Positions 14,706 through 23,933 of a stretch of DNA of 32,839 nucleotides are shown piece by piece. Source of the stretch: Acidobacteriota bacterium (GTDB taxonomy: Bacteria > Acidobacteriota > Terriglobia > Terriglobales > Acidobacteriaceae); contig QIAN01000296.1 in NCBI GenBank assembly GCA_003225005.1, forward strand, positions 4,744 to 37,582. The letters run 5' to 3'. The notes below the pieces were generated by a model. That model was not told the origin of the DNA. It ran no database searches and saw nothing but the letters and a program-made list of their open reading frames with translations. Within the stretch, counting starts at the first letter, position 1. Each line of letters begins with the position of its first letter. Position numbers and translations under genes: made by a program.

Positions 14706-15254
14706 ATGCCCGTCCGACCCATCGTTCAACTGGGTGACCCGCGATTGCGCGAAACCGCCATCCCGGTGAAGGATCCAAGGTTGCCCGAGGTAAGCTTGCT
14801 GGTCAAAGATCTCGCCGATACTCTTGCCCATTGGCGGACTCGGACTGGCTACGGCCGCGGGATCGCCGCACCCCAGCTGGGTGTGAGCCTCCAGGTGATC
14901 TTCCTGCAATTGCCGGGTGCCGAAGCCTGGCCACTAGTGAATCCGGAAATTATCGAGCGCAGTCGAGAGAAGATCGTCGTCTGGGACGCTTGCCTGAGTT
15001 TTCTTTCAATCTTTATGCAAGTGGAACGGCACCGCGCAATCACTGTCCGTTATCAAGATGCTGGCGCCGAGTGGCATGAGGTTCAGGCAAGCGACGACCG
15101 GAATCTATCGGAGCTTCTTCAACATGAAATTGACCACCTCGATGGCATTCTCGCCGTCGACCGGATCACTGACGTGAAAACGCTTTGCACCCGTGAAGAA
15201 TTTGAAAAACGATATCGAGCCTCCAGCCCGTATGCGCTGATTCCTGCCAAGTAA
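14706..15254 (+). CDS. Peptide deformylase-like protein with altered motif 2
   Basis: 182 residues from ATG 14706 (MPVRPIVQLGDPRLR); the TTG six bases earlier merely adds two residues. Motif 1 is GRGIAAPQ (50-57, GxGxAAxQ), motif 3 is QHEIDHLDG with His 140, Glu 141, His 144. Motif 2, normally EGCLS, is DACLS (94-98), keeping the metal Cys 96 but with Asp/Ala in place of Glu/Gly. The enzyme would remove the formyl group from nascent N-terminal methionine using Fe2+ or Zn2+. Metal ligands Cys96/His140/His144 and general acid Glu141 are all present, so activity is plausible. The altered motif suggests a second, divergent deformylase rather than the essential copy beside fmt. Confidence 0.85.
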   Translation: MPVRPIVQLGDPRLRETAIPVKDPRLPEVSLLVKDLADTLAHWRTRTGYGRGIAAPQLGVSLQVIFLQLPGAEAWPLVNPEIIERSREKIVVWDACLSFLSIFMQVERHRAITVRYQDAGAEWHEVQASDDRNLSELLQHEIDHLDGILAVDRITDVKTLCTREEFEKRYRASSPYALIPAK

Positions 15255-15315
15255 TTTAAGGGATTTAAGAGCTCAGATTTAATGCCAGCCGATCTGACGT
15301 CATCAGCGGGAGTCT

Positions 15316-15334
15316 GCTGTGAATCAGTCACAGC
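15316..15334. terminator. Hairpin at the convergent gene end
   Basis: GCTGTGA-ATCAG-TCACAGC is a perfect 7-bp stem with a 5-base loop between the deformylase and the carboxylase gene, which face each other. It overlaps the carboxylase stop codon (15328-15330). There is no strong T-run, so termination strength is uncertain. Confidence 0.35.
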
Positions 15335-16902
15335 GGTATATTTCCGTGCTTTTTCGGAGGATTCTTGTCGCGCTTAGTCTCGAGCATTGCCAGCGCCTGA
15401 ACTAGTTTCTTGCGCGTTTCCCGCGGCTGGATAACGGCGTCCACGAACCCGTGCTCCGCTGCCACGTAGGGGTTGGCAAAGCGTTCGCGAAATTCTTCGA
15501 TCTTGCCGTTGCGCACAGATTGCCGTTCTGCTTCTTTCAACGCGCTCCCGTTTGCGGCCCGGTCCAGTTCGCGCTTGTACACGATATCCACCGCGCCCTC
15601 CGGTCCCATGACCGCGATCTCGGCGCTCGGCCACGCGTAGTTCACGTCAGTGCGGATGTGCTTTGACGCCATCACGCAATACGCGCCCCCATAAGCCTTG
15701 CGAGTGATCACGGTGACCTTGGGGACGGTAGCCTCTGCAAAGGCATAAAGCAGCTTCGAGCCGTGCTTGATAATGCCGCCGTATTCCTGTGCTGTTCCCG
15801 GCAGAAATCCGGGCACATCTTCAAACGTCACCAGAGGAATGTTGAAGCAGTCGCAGAAGCGGACGAAACGCGCGCCCTTGATGGATGCATTGATGTCGAG
15901 CGTTCCCGCCAGCATCGCAGGCTGATTAGCCACGATCCCAATCGGGCGGCCGTCCAACCGTGCGAACCCTACCACGATGTTCTTGGCGTAGTGATCCTGC
16001 ACCTCAAAAAAGTAGCCGTCATCTACAACCGCGTGAATCACGTCCTTCATGTCATAAGGCAGGTTCGACTGTTCGGGCACGATGTTGTCCAGCGCACCGT
16101 CGGCGCGGTCAATCGGATCCGACGAAGCTTTCCGCGGCGGATCATCGATATTGTTTGAGGGCAGGAAGCTGAAAAGCTCCCGCACCATCGACAGACATTC
16201 AGCATCGTCGTGCGCTAAAAAGTGCGCCACGCCTGAGGTTTCGTTGTGCGTCAGGGCGCCGCCCAGTTGTTCTTTCGTGACGTCCTCATGCGTGACCGTC
16301 TTGATCACGTCCGGCCCCGTGATGAACATGTACGAAGTCTTGTCCACCATGAAAACGAAATCTGTAATGGCCGGCGAATAGACCGCCCCGCCTGCGCACG
16401 GTCCCATGACCGCCGAAATCTGCGGCACCACACCGCTGTAGAGGGTATTGCGCAGAAAAATGTCGGCGTAGCCCGCCAGTGACATCACGCCCTCCTGAAT
16501 ACGCGCGCCGCCTGAATCGTTCAGCCCAATCACGGGCGCGCCCGTCTTCGCTGCAAGGTCCATGATCTTCACGATCTTCGCCGCATTCGTCTCGGACAGC
16601 GACCCGCCAAACACGGTAAAATCTTGCGCGAACACATACACCAGCCGACCTTCAATCCGTCCATAGCCCGTAATGAAACCATCTCCATAGTACTTTTGCT
16701 CGGCCATGCCGAAGTCATTGCAGCGGTGCGTAACCAATTTGTCGGTCTCCTCGAAAGAGCCGTCGTCCAGCAGGAACTCGATGCGCTCCCGCGCCGACAT
16801 CTTCCCTTCTTTGTGCTGCCGTTCGCGGCGCTTTTCGCCGCCGCCCTGTTCGGCAAGGCGATTGCGTTTCTTGAGTTCGGCCAGTTTGTCTTCGTGTTTC
16901 AT
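15328..16902 (-). CDS. Acyl-CoA carboxylase carboxyltransferase (beta) subunit, propionyl-CoA type
   Basis: 524 residues from ATG 16902 ([20 protein letters not shown]); the upstream in-frame start at 16956 adds an unconserved tail that would lie across the promoter. The enzyme transfers the carboxyl group from biotin to propionyl-CoA or a related acyl-CoA. Features in order: [45 protein letters not shown] (acyl-CoA oxyanion loop); [22 protein letters not shown]; second domain [46 protein letters not shown]. Length and motifs fit PccB/MmdA-type subunits. No biotin-carboxylase or carrier gene is adjacent. A perfect TATAAT lies nine bases before the ATG, so the mRNA may be leaderless. Confidence 0.93.
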   Translation of the reverse strand: MKHEDKLAELKKRNRLAEQGGGEKRRERQHKEGKMSARERIEFLLDDGSFEETDKLVTHRCNDFGMAEQKYYGDGFITGYGRIEGRLVYVFAQDFTVFGGSLSETNAAKIVKIMDLAAKTGAPVIGLNDSGGARIQEGVMSLAGYADIFLRNTLYSGVVPQISAVMGPCAGGAVYSPAITDFVFMVDKTSYMFITGPDVIKTVTHEDVTKEQLGGALTHNETSGVAHFLAHDDAECLSMVRELFSFLPSNNIDDPPRKASSDPIDRADGALDNIVPEQSNLPYDMKDVIHAVVDDGYFFEVQDHYAKNIVVGFARLDGRPIGIVANQPAMLAGTLDINASIKGARFVRFCDCFNIPLVTFEDVPGFLPGTAQEYGGIIKHGSKLLYAFAEATVPKVTVITRKAYGGAYCVMASKHIRTDVNYAWPSAEIAVMGPEGAVDIVYKRELDRAANGSALKEAERQSVRNGKIEEFRERFANPYVAAEHGFVDAVIQPRETRKKLVQALAMLETKRDKNPPKKHGNIPL

Positions 16903-16911
16903 GGCGCAGCG

Positions 16912-16917
16912 ATTATA
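16912..16917 (-). promoter_or_regulatory. TATAAT -10 box directly before the carboxylase start
   Basis: On the minus strand TATAAT is followed by nine bases and then ATG (16902). Transcription from it would begin within about three bases of the start codon, giving a leaderless or nearly leaderless message. There is no Shine-Dalgarno sequence before this ATG. The -35 region is weak. Confidence 0.45.
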
Positions 16918-17116
16918 GCGGTTGGAAAGCGTGCGTGTTCGGATCAGCGGAAGCAATTTGGCGAGAGCGGAAAACTGGGTGTTGCGGAAAATGAAGCTTG
17001 CCAGGTATGGGAAGTCGTGCCCTGATGCAGGGAAGGCTAAGAGCCGAAAGCCCTGCCTGCTTCAAAACCGATCATTGCTTCCGAAGGTGGAGGCTATGTT
17101 TTCGTGACCAGAGTGA

Positions 17117-17575
17117 TCACTTTCCCGTGCGCCAATCCCACACCGGGTTGCCCTTGTCGTCTCGGAACTGGAGAGTATCGTTGCCCTTTACCAATTGCCG
17201 GGCGAGGATTACGTCCAAGGCCTCCAGTTTGACTTTTGAACCCGTGACTGCAATCTCGTCACCTTTGGCGAAATTGATGCCCATCTCTTCTTGAAATGCT
17301 TTGGGGCAGACGTAGATGTAGACCTTGTCGTCCCCATTCTTGATGACGAGCTCTGTGATGTCCCTTTTCGCTCCTAGAGGAAGGAGCTTTACTTCATCCA
17401 CCACTCCTTTGGTTTTCATTTCGGAATGGAGGTCGTACTTGGGAAGGCCACCTGCATCTTGCGAGGGTTTTTGCGCCGGCGCCATGGTGACGCACAACAC
17501 TAAAAACAAGGCTAATCGCAACGGTGTTTTGGTGACTGGGGAACGCAGGATGGAGTTTTTCAGACTAAGTAGCAC
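17117..17575 (-). CDS. Secreted OB-fold-like protein of unknown function
   Basis: About 152 residues. The GTG at 17575 is chosen because AGGAG lies five bases before it; earlier in-frame starts lack such a site. A hydrophobic stretch LRLALFLVLCVTMAPAQ gives a signal peptide. The mature part has GVVDEVKLLPLG, ELVIKNGDDKVYIYVCP, INFAKGDEIAVTGSKVKLEA and LDVILARQLVKGNDTLQFRD, the strand pattern of small periplasmic OB-fold domains (sometimes annotated as DNA-binding or MamS/MamX-like) that recur in acidobacterial genomes. One Cys remains in the mature chain. No enzymatic residues are recognised. Confidence 0.65.
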   Translation of the reverse strand: MLLSLKNSILRSPVTKTPLRLALFLVLCVTMAPAQKPSQDAGGLPKYDLHSEMKTKGVVDEVKLLPLGAKRDITELVIKNGDDKVYIYVCPKAFQEEMGINFAKGDEIAVTGSKVKLEALDVILARQLVKGNDTLQFRDDKGNPVWDWRTGK

Positions 17576-17932
17576 GGGGTCTCCTAGTGGCCGGCCGAGA
17601 ACCCGATATGGGGCAAGGCGCGTTTCCGTCGCGCACGGCCCGGAGAAACAATGAGCTGCGGTTCTCGGGTTTGCCAAAACGATTCTCTTAGCTATAAAGC
17701 CGTCTATTGGTTCGTCCACTAGGAAGACAACAAGAGGATGGTACACCCTGTTGGCCTTGCAGGCTACGGCTTTCCGGCAGCGGAGGGGCCGTCCCTAAAA
17801 GGGGGAAGGCGCAGGGTTGGCATCGATACGAATCTCCCTTCTGGGAGACCTGCTGTTCTGGGTGCGCGAGCCGCAATCCGAATTCGGGAAAGGGCATGGT
17901 CAAACCGATCATGAAGCGTCTGGTGGGAGCGG
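17576..17932. other. Intergenic region between divergent secreted-protein and recQ genes
   Basis: About 357 bases, no gene seen. It contains a GC-rich, partly self-complementary stretch near 17775-17805 (GGCAGCGGAGGGGCCGTCCC), weakly similar to the hairpin at 20036-20056. Promoters for both flanking genes must lie here but cannot be pinpointed. Confidence 0.35.
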
Positions 17933-19987
17933 TTGTACCCCTATACTGTGGGCGTGGCGATTGTAGACAGGACTTCTGACGCGAACCTGCAGATCGACCG
18001 GCTGGCAGCAACTACCGCTTCGCCGCCTAACTGGGAAGCGGACCTGATCAGCCCCCTGAGGCGGTATTGGGGGTACAGTTCGTTTCGTCCTCTGCAGGAG
18101 CGAATCGTTCGCAGCTTGCTGGCAGGGCACGATACTTGCGTGGTGATGCCGACGGGCGGGGGCAAATCGTTGTGCTACCAGTTGCCGGCGCTGGTGTCGG
18201 GGAAGACGGCAGTGGTGATTTCTCCTTTGATTGCGTTGATGCAGGATCAGGCGGCGGCTTTGGCGCAAATGGGGATTCCGGCGGCGGTGTTGAACAGCAC
18301 TTTGGCGGCTGATGCGCAAGCGGCGGTCATGGGCAAGGCGCGGGCGGGGGAGTATCGGCTCCTTTATCTCTCTCCGGAGCGGCTAGTTCGAGCCGATACC
18401 GTAGGCTGGCTGCGGCAGGTTCCGGTGGCATTTTTTGCCATTGATGAGGCTCATTGTATTTCTGAGTGGGGGCATGAGTTTCGTCCAGAATACAGGCAGC
18501 TTAGCCGGTTGCGGACGCATTTTGCCGAGCATCCGATTGCGGCCTTTACGGCGAGTGCTACGCGGCAGGTGCGGCATGACATCCTGGCACAGCTACAGTT
18601 GCGAAATCCGGACAAGTATATTGCGAGCTTTTATCGTTCGAACTTGCGCTATCTGGTGCGGGAATGCGATGGCGGCGAACAGATGGATTTGCTGGTGCGC
18701 GGGCTGCGCAACTACAGCGATGGCAACATGATTGTGTACGCTCCGACGATTGCGCGGGTGGAAGAGACAGTGGACTATCTCGAGGAACAGGGGATTGCTG
18801 CGGTGCCGTATCACGGGAAGATGGAGACGGAGGCTCGCAAACGCAATCAGGAACGGTGGATGTCGGACGAAGTGCGCGTTTTGGTGGGCACGATTGCGTT
18901 TGGATTGGGAATTAATAAGGCGACGGTGCGAGCAGTGATTCATCTGGCGCTGCCGAAGTCGATTGAGCAGTACTACCAGGAGGCGGGGCGCGCCGGGCGG
19001 GATGGTAATTCGGCGGATTGCATCCTGCTTTGGCAGCAGCGTGATGCGGGCTTGCTAGCTTTCTTTATTGGGAAAATTGCCGATGCTGCGGAGAAAGAGC
19101 GGTCCTGGGAGCGCTATCACATCATTCGGCGGTTTGTGGATTCGGATGCTTGCCGACACCGGCAGATTTGTTGGCATTTTGGCGAGCGCCTGAAGCGGGA
19201 GGAGTGTGGGGCTTGTGATGTTTGCGGGTCAGCGCCGGGATGGTTGTCTGCCCCGGTCGAGGGAGTTCGGCCTAAGCGGAAACGGTTTGCACCAGTGCTG
19301 GCGAGTGGGCTGCGGATGGGGCAAGGTCCGGCCAAGGAAGCGGCGCAGCCAGGAGCCCAGCAGGCCAGGATTCCGGTTGAGGCTGGGACCACATCGGCAA
19401 CGGCGGCGGTTGATCCCGAGTTGCGCGAATATCTTCGCGAGTGGAGGCGGGTGACGGCGAAGGAGCGAGGAGTTTCGGCGTTTATCGTTATGCATGACAC
19501 TTCGCTTGATGAACTTTCGAGGCGGCCTCCCGCATCGCTGGCCGAGTTAGGCAATATTTCGGGGTTTGGTGAGCGCAAGGTCGAGAAATATGGCGTGCCG
19601 ATTCTCGAGGCGCTGGGGCGATTTCGTGGAGGCGCGCGGGCAAGCACTCTGAGCGAGAAGACTTCCAAGCCCGCAGATGAGACCTTGCGGTTGCTGGCGG
19701 AAGGCAGAAGCATCGCGGAGATTGCCACTATCCGCGGGCGGCAGGTTAGAACGGTGGTGGGGATGATTGCGAATCTGGTGGAAAAAGGGGAAGTCGAGTT
19801 TCAGGCCGCTTGGGTGGATAAAGATCGCACGGCGATTATTGCGGCGGCTTGCGCGCAACTCGGGCTGGAGCGGCTGAAGCTTTTGCAGGAATCGTTGCCC
19901 CCCGAGATTACTTTTGAGGAAATACGACTCGTGGTGGCACGGTTACGGCGATCGAAGGAAATCAGCGGTGCGGCGTCGGTGGCATAG
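17933..19987 (+). CDS. recQ: RecQ-family ATP-dependent DNA helicase
   Basis: 684 residues. TTG 17933 is five bases after GGGAGCGG; two in-frame GTG codons shortly downstream are alternatives. Motif 0 is YWGYSSFRPLQ; Walker A PTGGGKS at 73-79; DEAH at 171-174 within DEAHCISEWGHEFRPEYRQL; TASAT; VYAPTI; VGTIAFGLGINKATVR; QEAGRAGRDG. The four Cys of the RecQ zinc-binding part are visible (CRHRQICWHF ... CGACDVCG). After a low-complexity linker come an HRDC domain (about 490-590: LREWRRVTAKERGVSAFIVM) and a C-terminal helix-turn-helix (HTH_40-like: ETLRLLAEGRSIAEIATIRG). It unwinds 3'-5' in recombination repair. Base use differs from the neighbours, with G-ending codons common. Confidence 0.93.
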   Translation: MYPYTVGVAIVDRTSDANLQIDRLAATTASPPNWEADLISPLRRYWGYSSFRPLQERIVRSLLAGHDTCVVMPTGGGKSLCYQLPALVSGKTAVVISPLIALMQDQAAALAQMGIPAAVLNSTLAADAQAAVMGKARAGEYRLLYLSPERLVRADTVGWLRQVPVAFFAIDEAHCISEWGHEFRPEYRQLSRLRTHFAEHPIAAFTASATRQVRHDILAQLQLRNPDKYIASFYRSNLRYLVRECDGGEQMDLLVRGLRNYSDGNMIVYAPTIARVEETVDYLEEQGIAAVPYHGKMETEARKRNQERWMSDEVRVLVGTIAFGLGINKATVRAVIHLALPKSIEQYYQEAGRAGRDGNSADCILLWQQRDAGLLAFFIGKIADAAEKERSWERYHIIRRFVDSDACRHRQICWHFGERLKREECGACDVCGSAPGWLSAPVEGVRPKRKRFAPVLASGLRMGQGPAKEAAQPGAQQARIPVEAGTTSATAAVDPELREYLREWRRVTAKERGVSAFIVMHDTSLDELSRRPPASLAELGNISGFGERKVEKYGVPILEALGRFRGGARASTLSEKTSKPADETLRLLAEGRSIAEIATIRGRQVRTVVGMIANLVEKGEVEFQAAWVDKDRTAIIAAACAQLGLERLKLLQESLPPEITFEEIRLVVARLRRSKEISGAASVA

Positions 19988-20035
19988 AGCTCGGGGTGGG
20001 GCAATGGAAAGCGCTGCCGAACCTTGCTCGGCCCC

Positions 20036-20056
20036 GGACAGCCGAGGCGGCTGTCC
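20036..20056. terminator. GGACAGCC hairpin between convergent recQ and PBP1A genes
   Basis: GGACAGCC-GAGGC-GGCTGTCC is a perfect 8-bp stem with a 5-base loop in the 96-base gap between two convergent genes. No T-run follows, but the position suits a bidirectional terminator or a REP-like palindrome. A looser relative is seen near 17775-17800. Confidence 0.45.
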
Positions 20057-20083
20057 CTACGGGGGGTCGTGGTGGTTCTCGTC

Positions 20084-22324
20084 TCAGTGTGCTTCTTCGG
20101 TGGCGGGGGCGGTGTCGGGCGTGTCGACTTTTTGCGCCGGACTTGCGGGCGGGTTGGGCGGGGGCTGGAAGTCGCCGGGATCTTTTCCGGCCATGTCTTT
20201 GCTGGACATGGCGGCGATCATGAAATTCATCCAGATGGGAAGAGCGGCATGGGCTCCAGTTTCTTTTGCTCCCAGAGATTTTTTTTCATCGTAGCCGACC
20301 CAGACTCCGCAAGTGGTTGAGGGCGAGAATCCGACGAACCAGGCGTCGGTGAAATCATTGGTGGTGCCGGTTTTGCCCGCGATCGGGAAGGGCATCTTCG
20401 ACGCCGCGATCGCGGTCCCATGCATCACCACTTCATGGAGCATGCCGGTCATGATGCGTGCGGTCCGGGAGCTGATGGCATCTTTGACTTCGGGGAAATC
20501 CTCTTCCAGCACGCGGCCCTCGTAGTCGGTCACCTTGGTGATGTAGCGCGGGGTGATTCGGACTCCGTCGTTGGGGAACACGCTGTAGGCGGAGGTCTGC
20601 TCGATGAGCGTGATTTCGGCCGACCCCAGTGCGACCGGCAAATATGGCGGCAACTTGGAGGTAATGCCGAAGCGTTCGGCGTAGTCGATGACACTCTTGA
20701 TCCCGACTTTATTGGCCAGCTTCAACGCGGGAATGTTACGCGATTGTGCAAGCGCACGGCGCAAGGTGATGATGCCTTCGAATTTTTCGTCGTAATTGTG
20801 GGGAGAGTATGGTCCGGAAGCGGTTTCGAAAGTTGTGGGCTCATCCAGGATGGTGTCATCAGGGCTGGCGCCTTGATCGATCACCGTCGCGTACACGTAG
20901 GGCTTGAAGGATGATCCGACCTGGCGCAGCGCCTGCGTTGCGCGGTTGAACTTGGAGTCGTTGAAGTCACGTCCGCCGACCATGGCCTTGATGGCGCCGG
21001 TAGCGTTGTCGATGGCGACCAAAGCGCCCTGGGTTCCGGAATCCTGCTCGAGACTCACCCGCGCTGCGCCGTTGGCGCTGAGAGCAAGAATCTTTACGTA
21101 GCAAATGTCACCAACTTTGAGCATGGCCTGAATTTTCTGCCTGGTCCAGGCTACGTCGGGCTGGCCGATCGCGGCGGTATAGCGGCCAAACCTGAGGGTG
21201 GCAATCCCGCTGCCGGCGCCGGTGACCAGCGCATGAATGTATCCATTGACCTCAGGCTCGCTATCCCAGTCGGCATCGTGATAGCGGTTGGGGACAATTC
21301 CCTGGGCAAGAATATTTTCCAATTGTCCCTTCCAGCCGTGACGGTGCTCGTAAGCCGCCAGACCGTCGAGCACGGACTGATTCGCGGCTTTCTGTAAATC
21401 CGTGTCGAGCGAAGTGTAGACGCGCAATCCGCCTTCGTGAACCTGATCGGCACCGTACTTTGTTTCGAGGTAGCGGCGAATCTCTTCGACGAAATACGGC
21501 GCGAGTGAATTGGGATCGTGTTGCAGATGCAAAGCGACCGGCGCGGAACGAGCGTCGGCAGCCTGTGCGGCTGTGATTTTTCCATCCTCCAGCATGGCAT
21601 TGATCACCAGGTTGCGCCGCTTTTGCGCGCGCTCGGGATGGTTGATGGGTGAGTAAATGCCTGGTCCCTTGGGCAGGCCGGCGAGCAGCGCGGCTTCAGT
21701 TAGCGTCAGACTCCTTGCCGGCTTGCTGAAGTAATATTCAGAAGCGGCCTCGAATCCGTAAACACCATGACCGAGGAAAATCTGATTGGCATAGAGCGTG
21801 AAGATTTGCGGCTTGGTGAAGCGACGCTCAATCTGAATCGCGAGCATGGTTTCCTGCACCTTGCGGTGAAAGGAGCGATCGGGCGAAAGGAAGAGGTTGC
21901 GCGCCAGTTGCATCGTGAGCGTGGAAGCGCCCTGCAGCCGGCCTCCAGACTCGATATCGCGGTAAGCAGCGCCGACAATCCGCCAGAAATTAATGCCGGA
22001 GTGACGATAGAAGTCTTTGTCTTCTATGGAGACCAGCGCGTCACGCAATACGGACGGGAAATCTTCGTAAGTGGCAACCACACGGCGTTGCAAGGCAAAC
22101 GATCCAATCACTCGGCTGTGATCGTCATAGAGTTCGGTCACTGAGCTGGGACGGTAAGCCTCGAGAGCGTCGACCTGAGGAAGATCCGTGGTGTAGACGA
22201 GCATGAGTCCGGCCGTGGCGCCGACCAGCGCAGCTATCAGAAACAACAGGCCGAAGAGGACGCGGCCCACCAGCTTCCGTCCGGCAATCTCCACCGGCGG
22301 AAGATCTTCGTAGAGCCTTTTCAT
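20084..22324 (-). CDS. Bifunctional penicillin-binding protein 1A (glycosyltransferase/transpeptidase)
   Basis: 746 residues anchored by one N-terminal helix (about 18-43, VGRVLFGLLFLIAALVGATA). Glycosyltransferase GT51 domain (60-240): catalytic Glu in SIEDKDFYRHSG (E101), GASTLTMQLARNLFL, KVQETMLAIQIERRFTK, FGHGVYG-type GHGVYGFEAAS. Transpeptidase domain: SSFK (S471 to K474), SRN (528-530) and KTGT (651-654), all three penicillin-binding motifs. An inserted segment between them (about 290-430) carries the usual ODD/OB-like linker. The C-terminal tail is Pro/Ala-rich. It polymerises lipid II and cross-links peptidoglycan in the periplasm. It lies 140 bases downstream of the S41-like gene on the same strand. 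Confidence 0.95.
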   Translation of the reverse strand: MKRLYEDLPPVEIAGRKLVGRVLFGLLFLIAALVGATAGLMLVYTTDLPQVDALEAYRPSSVTELYDDHSRVIGSFALQRRVVATYEDFPSVLRDALVSIEDKDFYRHSGINFWRIVGAAYRDIESGGRLQGASTLTMQLARNLFLSPDRSFHRKVQETMLAIQIERRFTKPQIFTLYANQIFLGHGVYGFEAASEYYFSKPARSLTLTEAALLAGLPKGPGIYSPINHPERAQKRRNLVINAMLEDGKITAAQAADARSAPVALHLQHDPNSLAPYFVEEIRRYLETKYGADQVHEGGLRVYTSLDTDLQKAANQSVLDGLAAYEHRHGWKGQLENILAQGIVPNRYHDADWDSEPEVNGYIHALVTGAGSGIATLRFGRYTAAIGQPDVAWTRQKIQAMLKVGDICYVKILALSANGAARVSLEQDSGTQGALVAIDNATGAIKAMVGGRDFNDSKFNRATQALRQVGSSFKPYVYATVIDQGASPDDTILDEPTTFETASGPYSPHNYDEKFEGIITLRRALAQSRNIPALKLANKVGIKSVIDYAERFGITSKLPPYLPVALGSAEITLIEQTSAYSVFPNDGVRITPRYITKVTDYEGRVLEEDFPEVKDAISSRTARIMTGMLHEVVMHGTAIAASKMPFPIAGKTGTTNDFTDAWFVGFSPSTTCGVWVGYDEKKSLGAKETGAHAALPIWMNFMIAAMSSKDMAGKDPGDFQPPPNPPASPAQKVDTPDTAPATEEAH

Positions 22325-22464
22325 TGGCGGATGTGGTCAGGATAACAGGGAGTCGAGTGGGCGGCTACGAATAGCGCAGCCGGACGAAATAGCGGCAACA
22401 AACAAATTGCGCACCTCGAAGATGCGCGATCAACTTGCCAAATATGGAGCAAAGACTAAACCGC

Positions 22465-23676
22465 CTAGCCGTTGTGACTCTGCAACACTTCGACGGCCTT
22501 CTTGAGTTGGTCATCCTGCGTATTCTTGGGCTTGGCTTCGGGCTGAGGAGTTGTCTCCTGCTCGTCGTCCTCCGGGCCAACGCTATCTTCTGCGTCAGCC
22601 ACCACCAGAGTAGGCGTGACCGATGCGTCCTGAATGGCCTTGCCGCTGGGCGAATAGTACTTGGCCACGGACAGAATTAAGGCGGAGCCGTCGGGCAGAT
22701 CGATGGTTTTTTGCACCGAACCGTCGCCGAAGGTTTTTTCGCCGACCACATCGCCGCGGGCGTTTTCGAGAATCGCTGCCGCAACAATCTCAGCCGCCCC
22801 GGCCGTACCCTTATTAACCAGGACAGCTATGGGAAGGATTGTTATAGCCTTCGAAGGCTCGGCGTTGAAGGCCTCGCGAGGATGCTTTTGGCCTTGCAGG
22901 TACGTGATGGTGCCATGATTGAGAAAGAGATTTGCGGTCGAGATGCCCTCAGACTCTTCTCCGTCGGAATCATTACGCAAATCCAGGATGAACTTTTTCG
23001 CGCCGGACTGCTCGAGAGACTTGATCTTGCCGGCGATCTCCTGTGTCTTACCCCTGGTAAGAGCGTCAACCTTAATGTAGCCGATTCCATCTTCTATCAT
23101 TTTCTCGGCAACGGGAGGAATGCTGACGACGTCGCGGGTGATAACCACTTTCTGGGGTTCTGCCCGCCGGGCACGGACAACAGAAACCGTCACATTTGAG
23201 CCGGGTTGCCCAGAAAGCACGTTACGAATTTCAGCCAATGACATGTCGCGGGTACTCTGACCCTCGATCGACTCGAAAATGTCGGTCGATTCTATGCCCG
23301 CTTTTTCAGCAGGCGAACCGGGCAATACCGAGACCACGTCGGCGTAACCAAAGCGCTTCGAGATGGTTGCGCCGATCTCGCCTTTCGACTCCTGCTTATG
23401 AGTCTTATACTGCTTGTAGGCCTCAGCGGTGAGGTAGCTGGAATTGGAATCCAGGGACTCGAGCAGGCCGTGCAGGGCGCCATCGGTCACCTTGGGAATG
23501 TTGGGCTCTTCGACGTACTCGCTGCGCACGCGCGACAGAACCTCGCTGTAAACTTGCAACTGGCGGTAAGCGCCGTCGTTCGACGAGGCGTGCACGCCTC
23601 CCATGGACCCGACTACAACAAACAACAGGACGGCGAATGACGAGACCAGAATCGCGGCTTTGATTTTCATAGACAT
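22465..23676 (-). CDS. S41/C-terminal processing peptidase homologue lacking the catalytic dyad
   Basis: 403 residues with a signal-anchor at about 5-30. Domains: N-terminal helical part (YSEVLSRVRSEYVEEPNI ... LLESLDSNSSYL), PDZ at about 95-175 (IGATISKRFGYADVVSVLPG), and the tail-specific protease core with YIKVDALTRG, LDLRN, AVLVNKGTAGAAEIVAAAIL (285-304), VGEKTFGDGSVQ (311-322) and KYYSPSGKAIQ. In CtpA/Prc the nucleophile sits in S/T-A-S-A-S-E and the base Lys in FGKG, 25 residues apart. Here those positions are Gly 293 and Asp 318, exactly 25 apart, so both catalytic residues are missing. The rest of the fold is intact. It is probably a peptide-binding scaffold in the periplasm. ATG 23676 is used; 23670 is an alternative. 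Confidence 0.85.
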   Translation of the reverse strand: MSMKIKAAILVSSFAVLLFVVVGSMGGVHASSNDGAYRQLQVYSEVLSRVRSEYVEEPNIPKVTDGALHGLLESLDSNSSYLTAEAYKQYKTHKQESKGEIGATISKRFGYADVVSVLPGSPAEKAGIESTDIFESIEGQSTRDMSLAEIRNVLSGQPGSNVTVSVVRARRAEPQKVVITRDVVSIPPVAEKMIEDGIGYIKVDALTRGKTQEIAGKIKSLEQSGAKKFILDLRNDSDGEESEGISTANLFLNHGTITYLQGQKHPREAFNAEPSKAITILPIAVLVNKGTAGAAEIVAAAILENARGDVVGEKTFGDGSVQKTIDLPDGSALILSVAKYYSPSGKAIQDASVTPTLVVADAEDSVGPEDDEQETTPQPEAKPKNTQDDQLKKAVEVLQSHNG

Positions 23677-23727
23677 CAGAGTTGATCGTTTTCTAGGACG
23701 GGATTACTTCCCAAGGACCTAATTATC

Positions 23728-23733
23728 ATTATA
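23728..23733 (-). promoter_or_regulatory. TATAAT -10 box of the S41-like gene
   Basis: TATAAT on the minus strand about 52 bases before the start codon, in an AT-rich patch that contrasts with its surroundings. The matching -35 is weak. It suggests that this gene has its own promoter separate from the receiver-TonB gene. Confidence 0.35.
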
Positions 23734-23933
23734 TCCCTAGTAGATGCGGGTTTTTGCTCCTCGGCTGCTCAATTTACGCCTCTTCGGTAACCCTCTCAAA
23801 ATGCTTGGGCTTGAGTCCAAAGATCGGCCCTCTGTCGCAGCCGGCCGCCATCTTCGATAGGTTCGGGCGCACCCGATCTCTCTGATGATGAGACGAGAGA
23901 CGCCCTGCTCTGTCACCCTGGCTTTCTCCAAAA

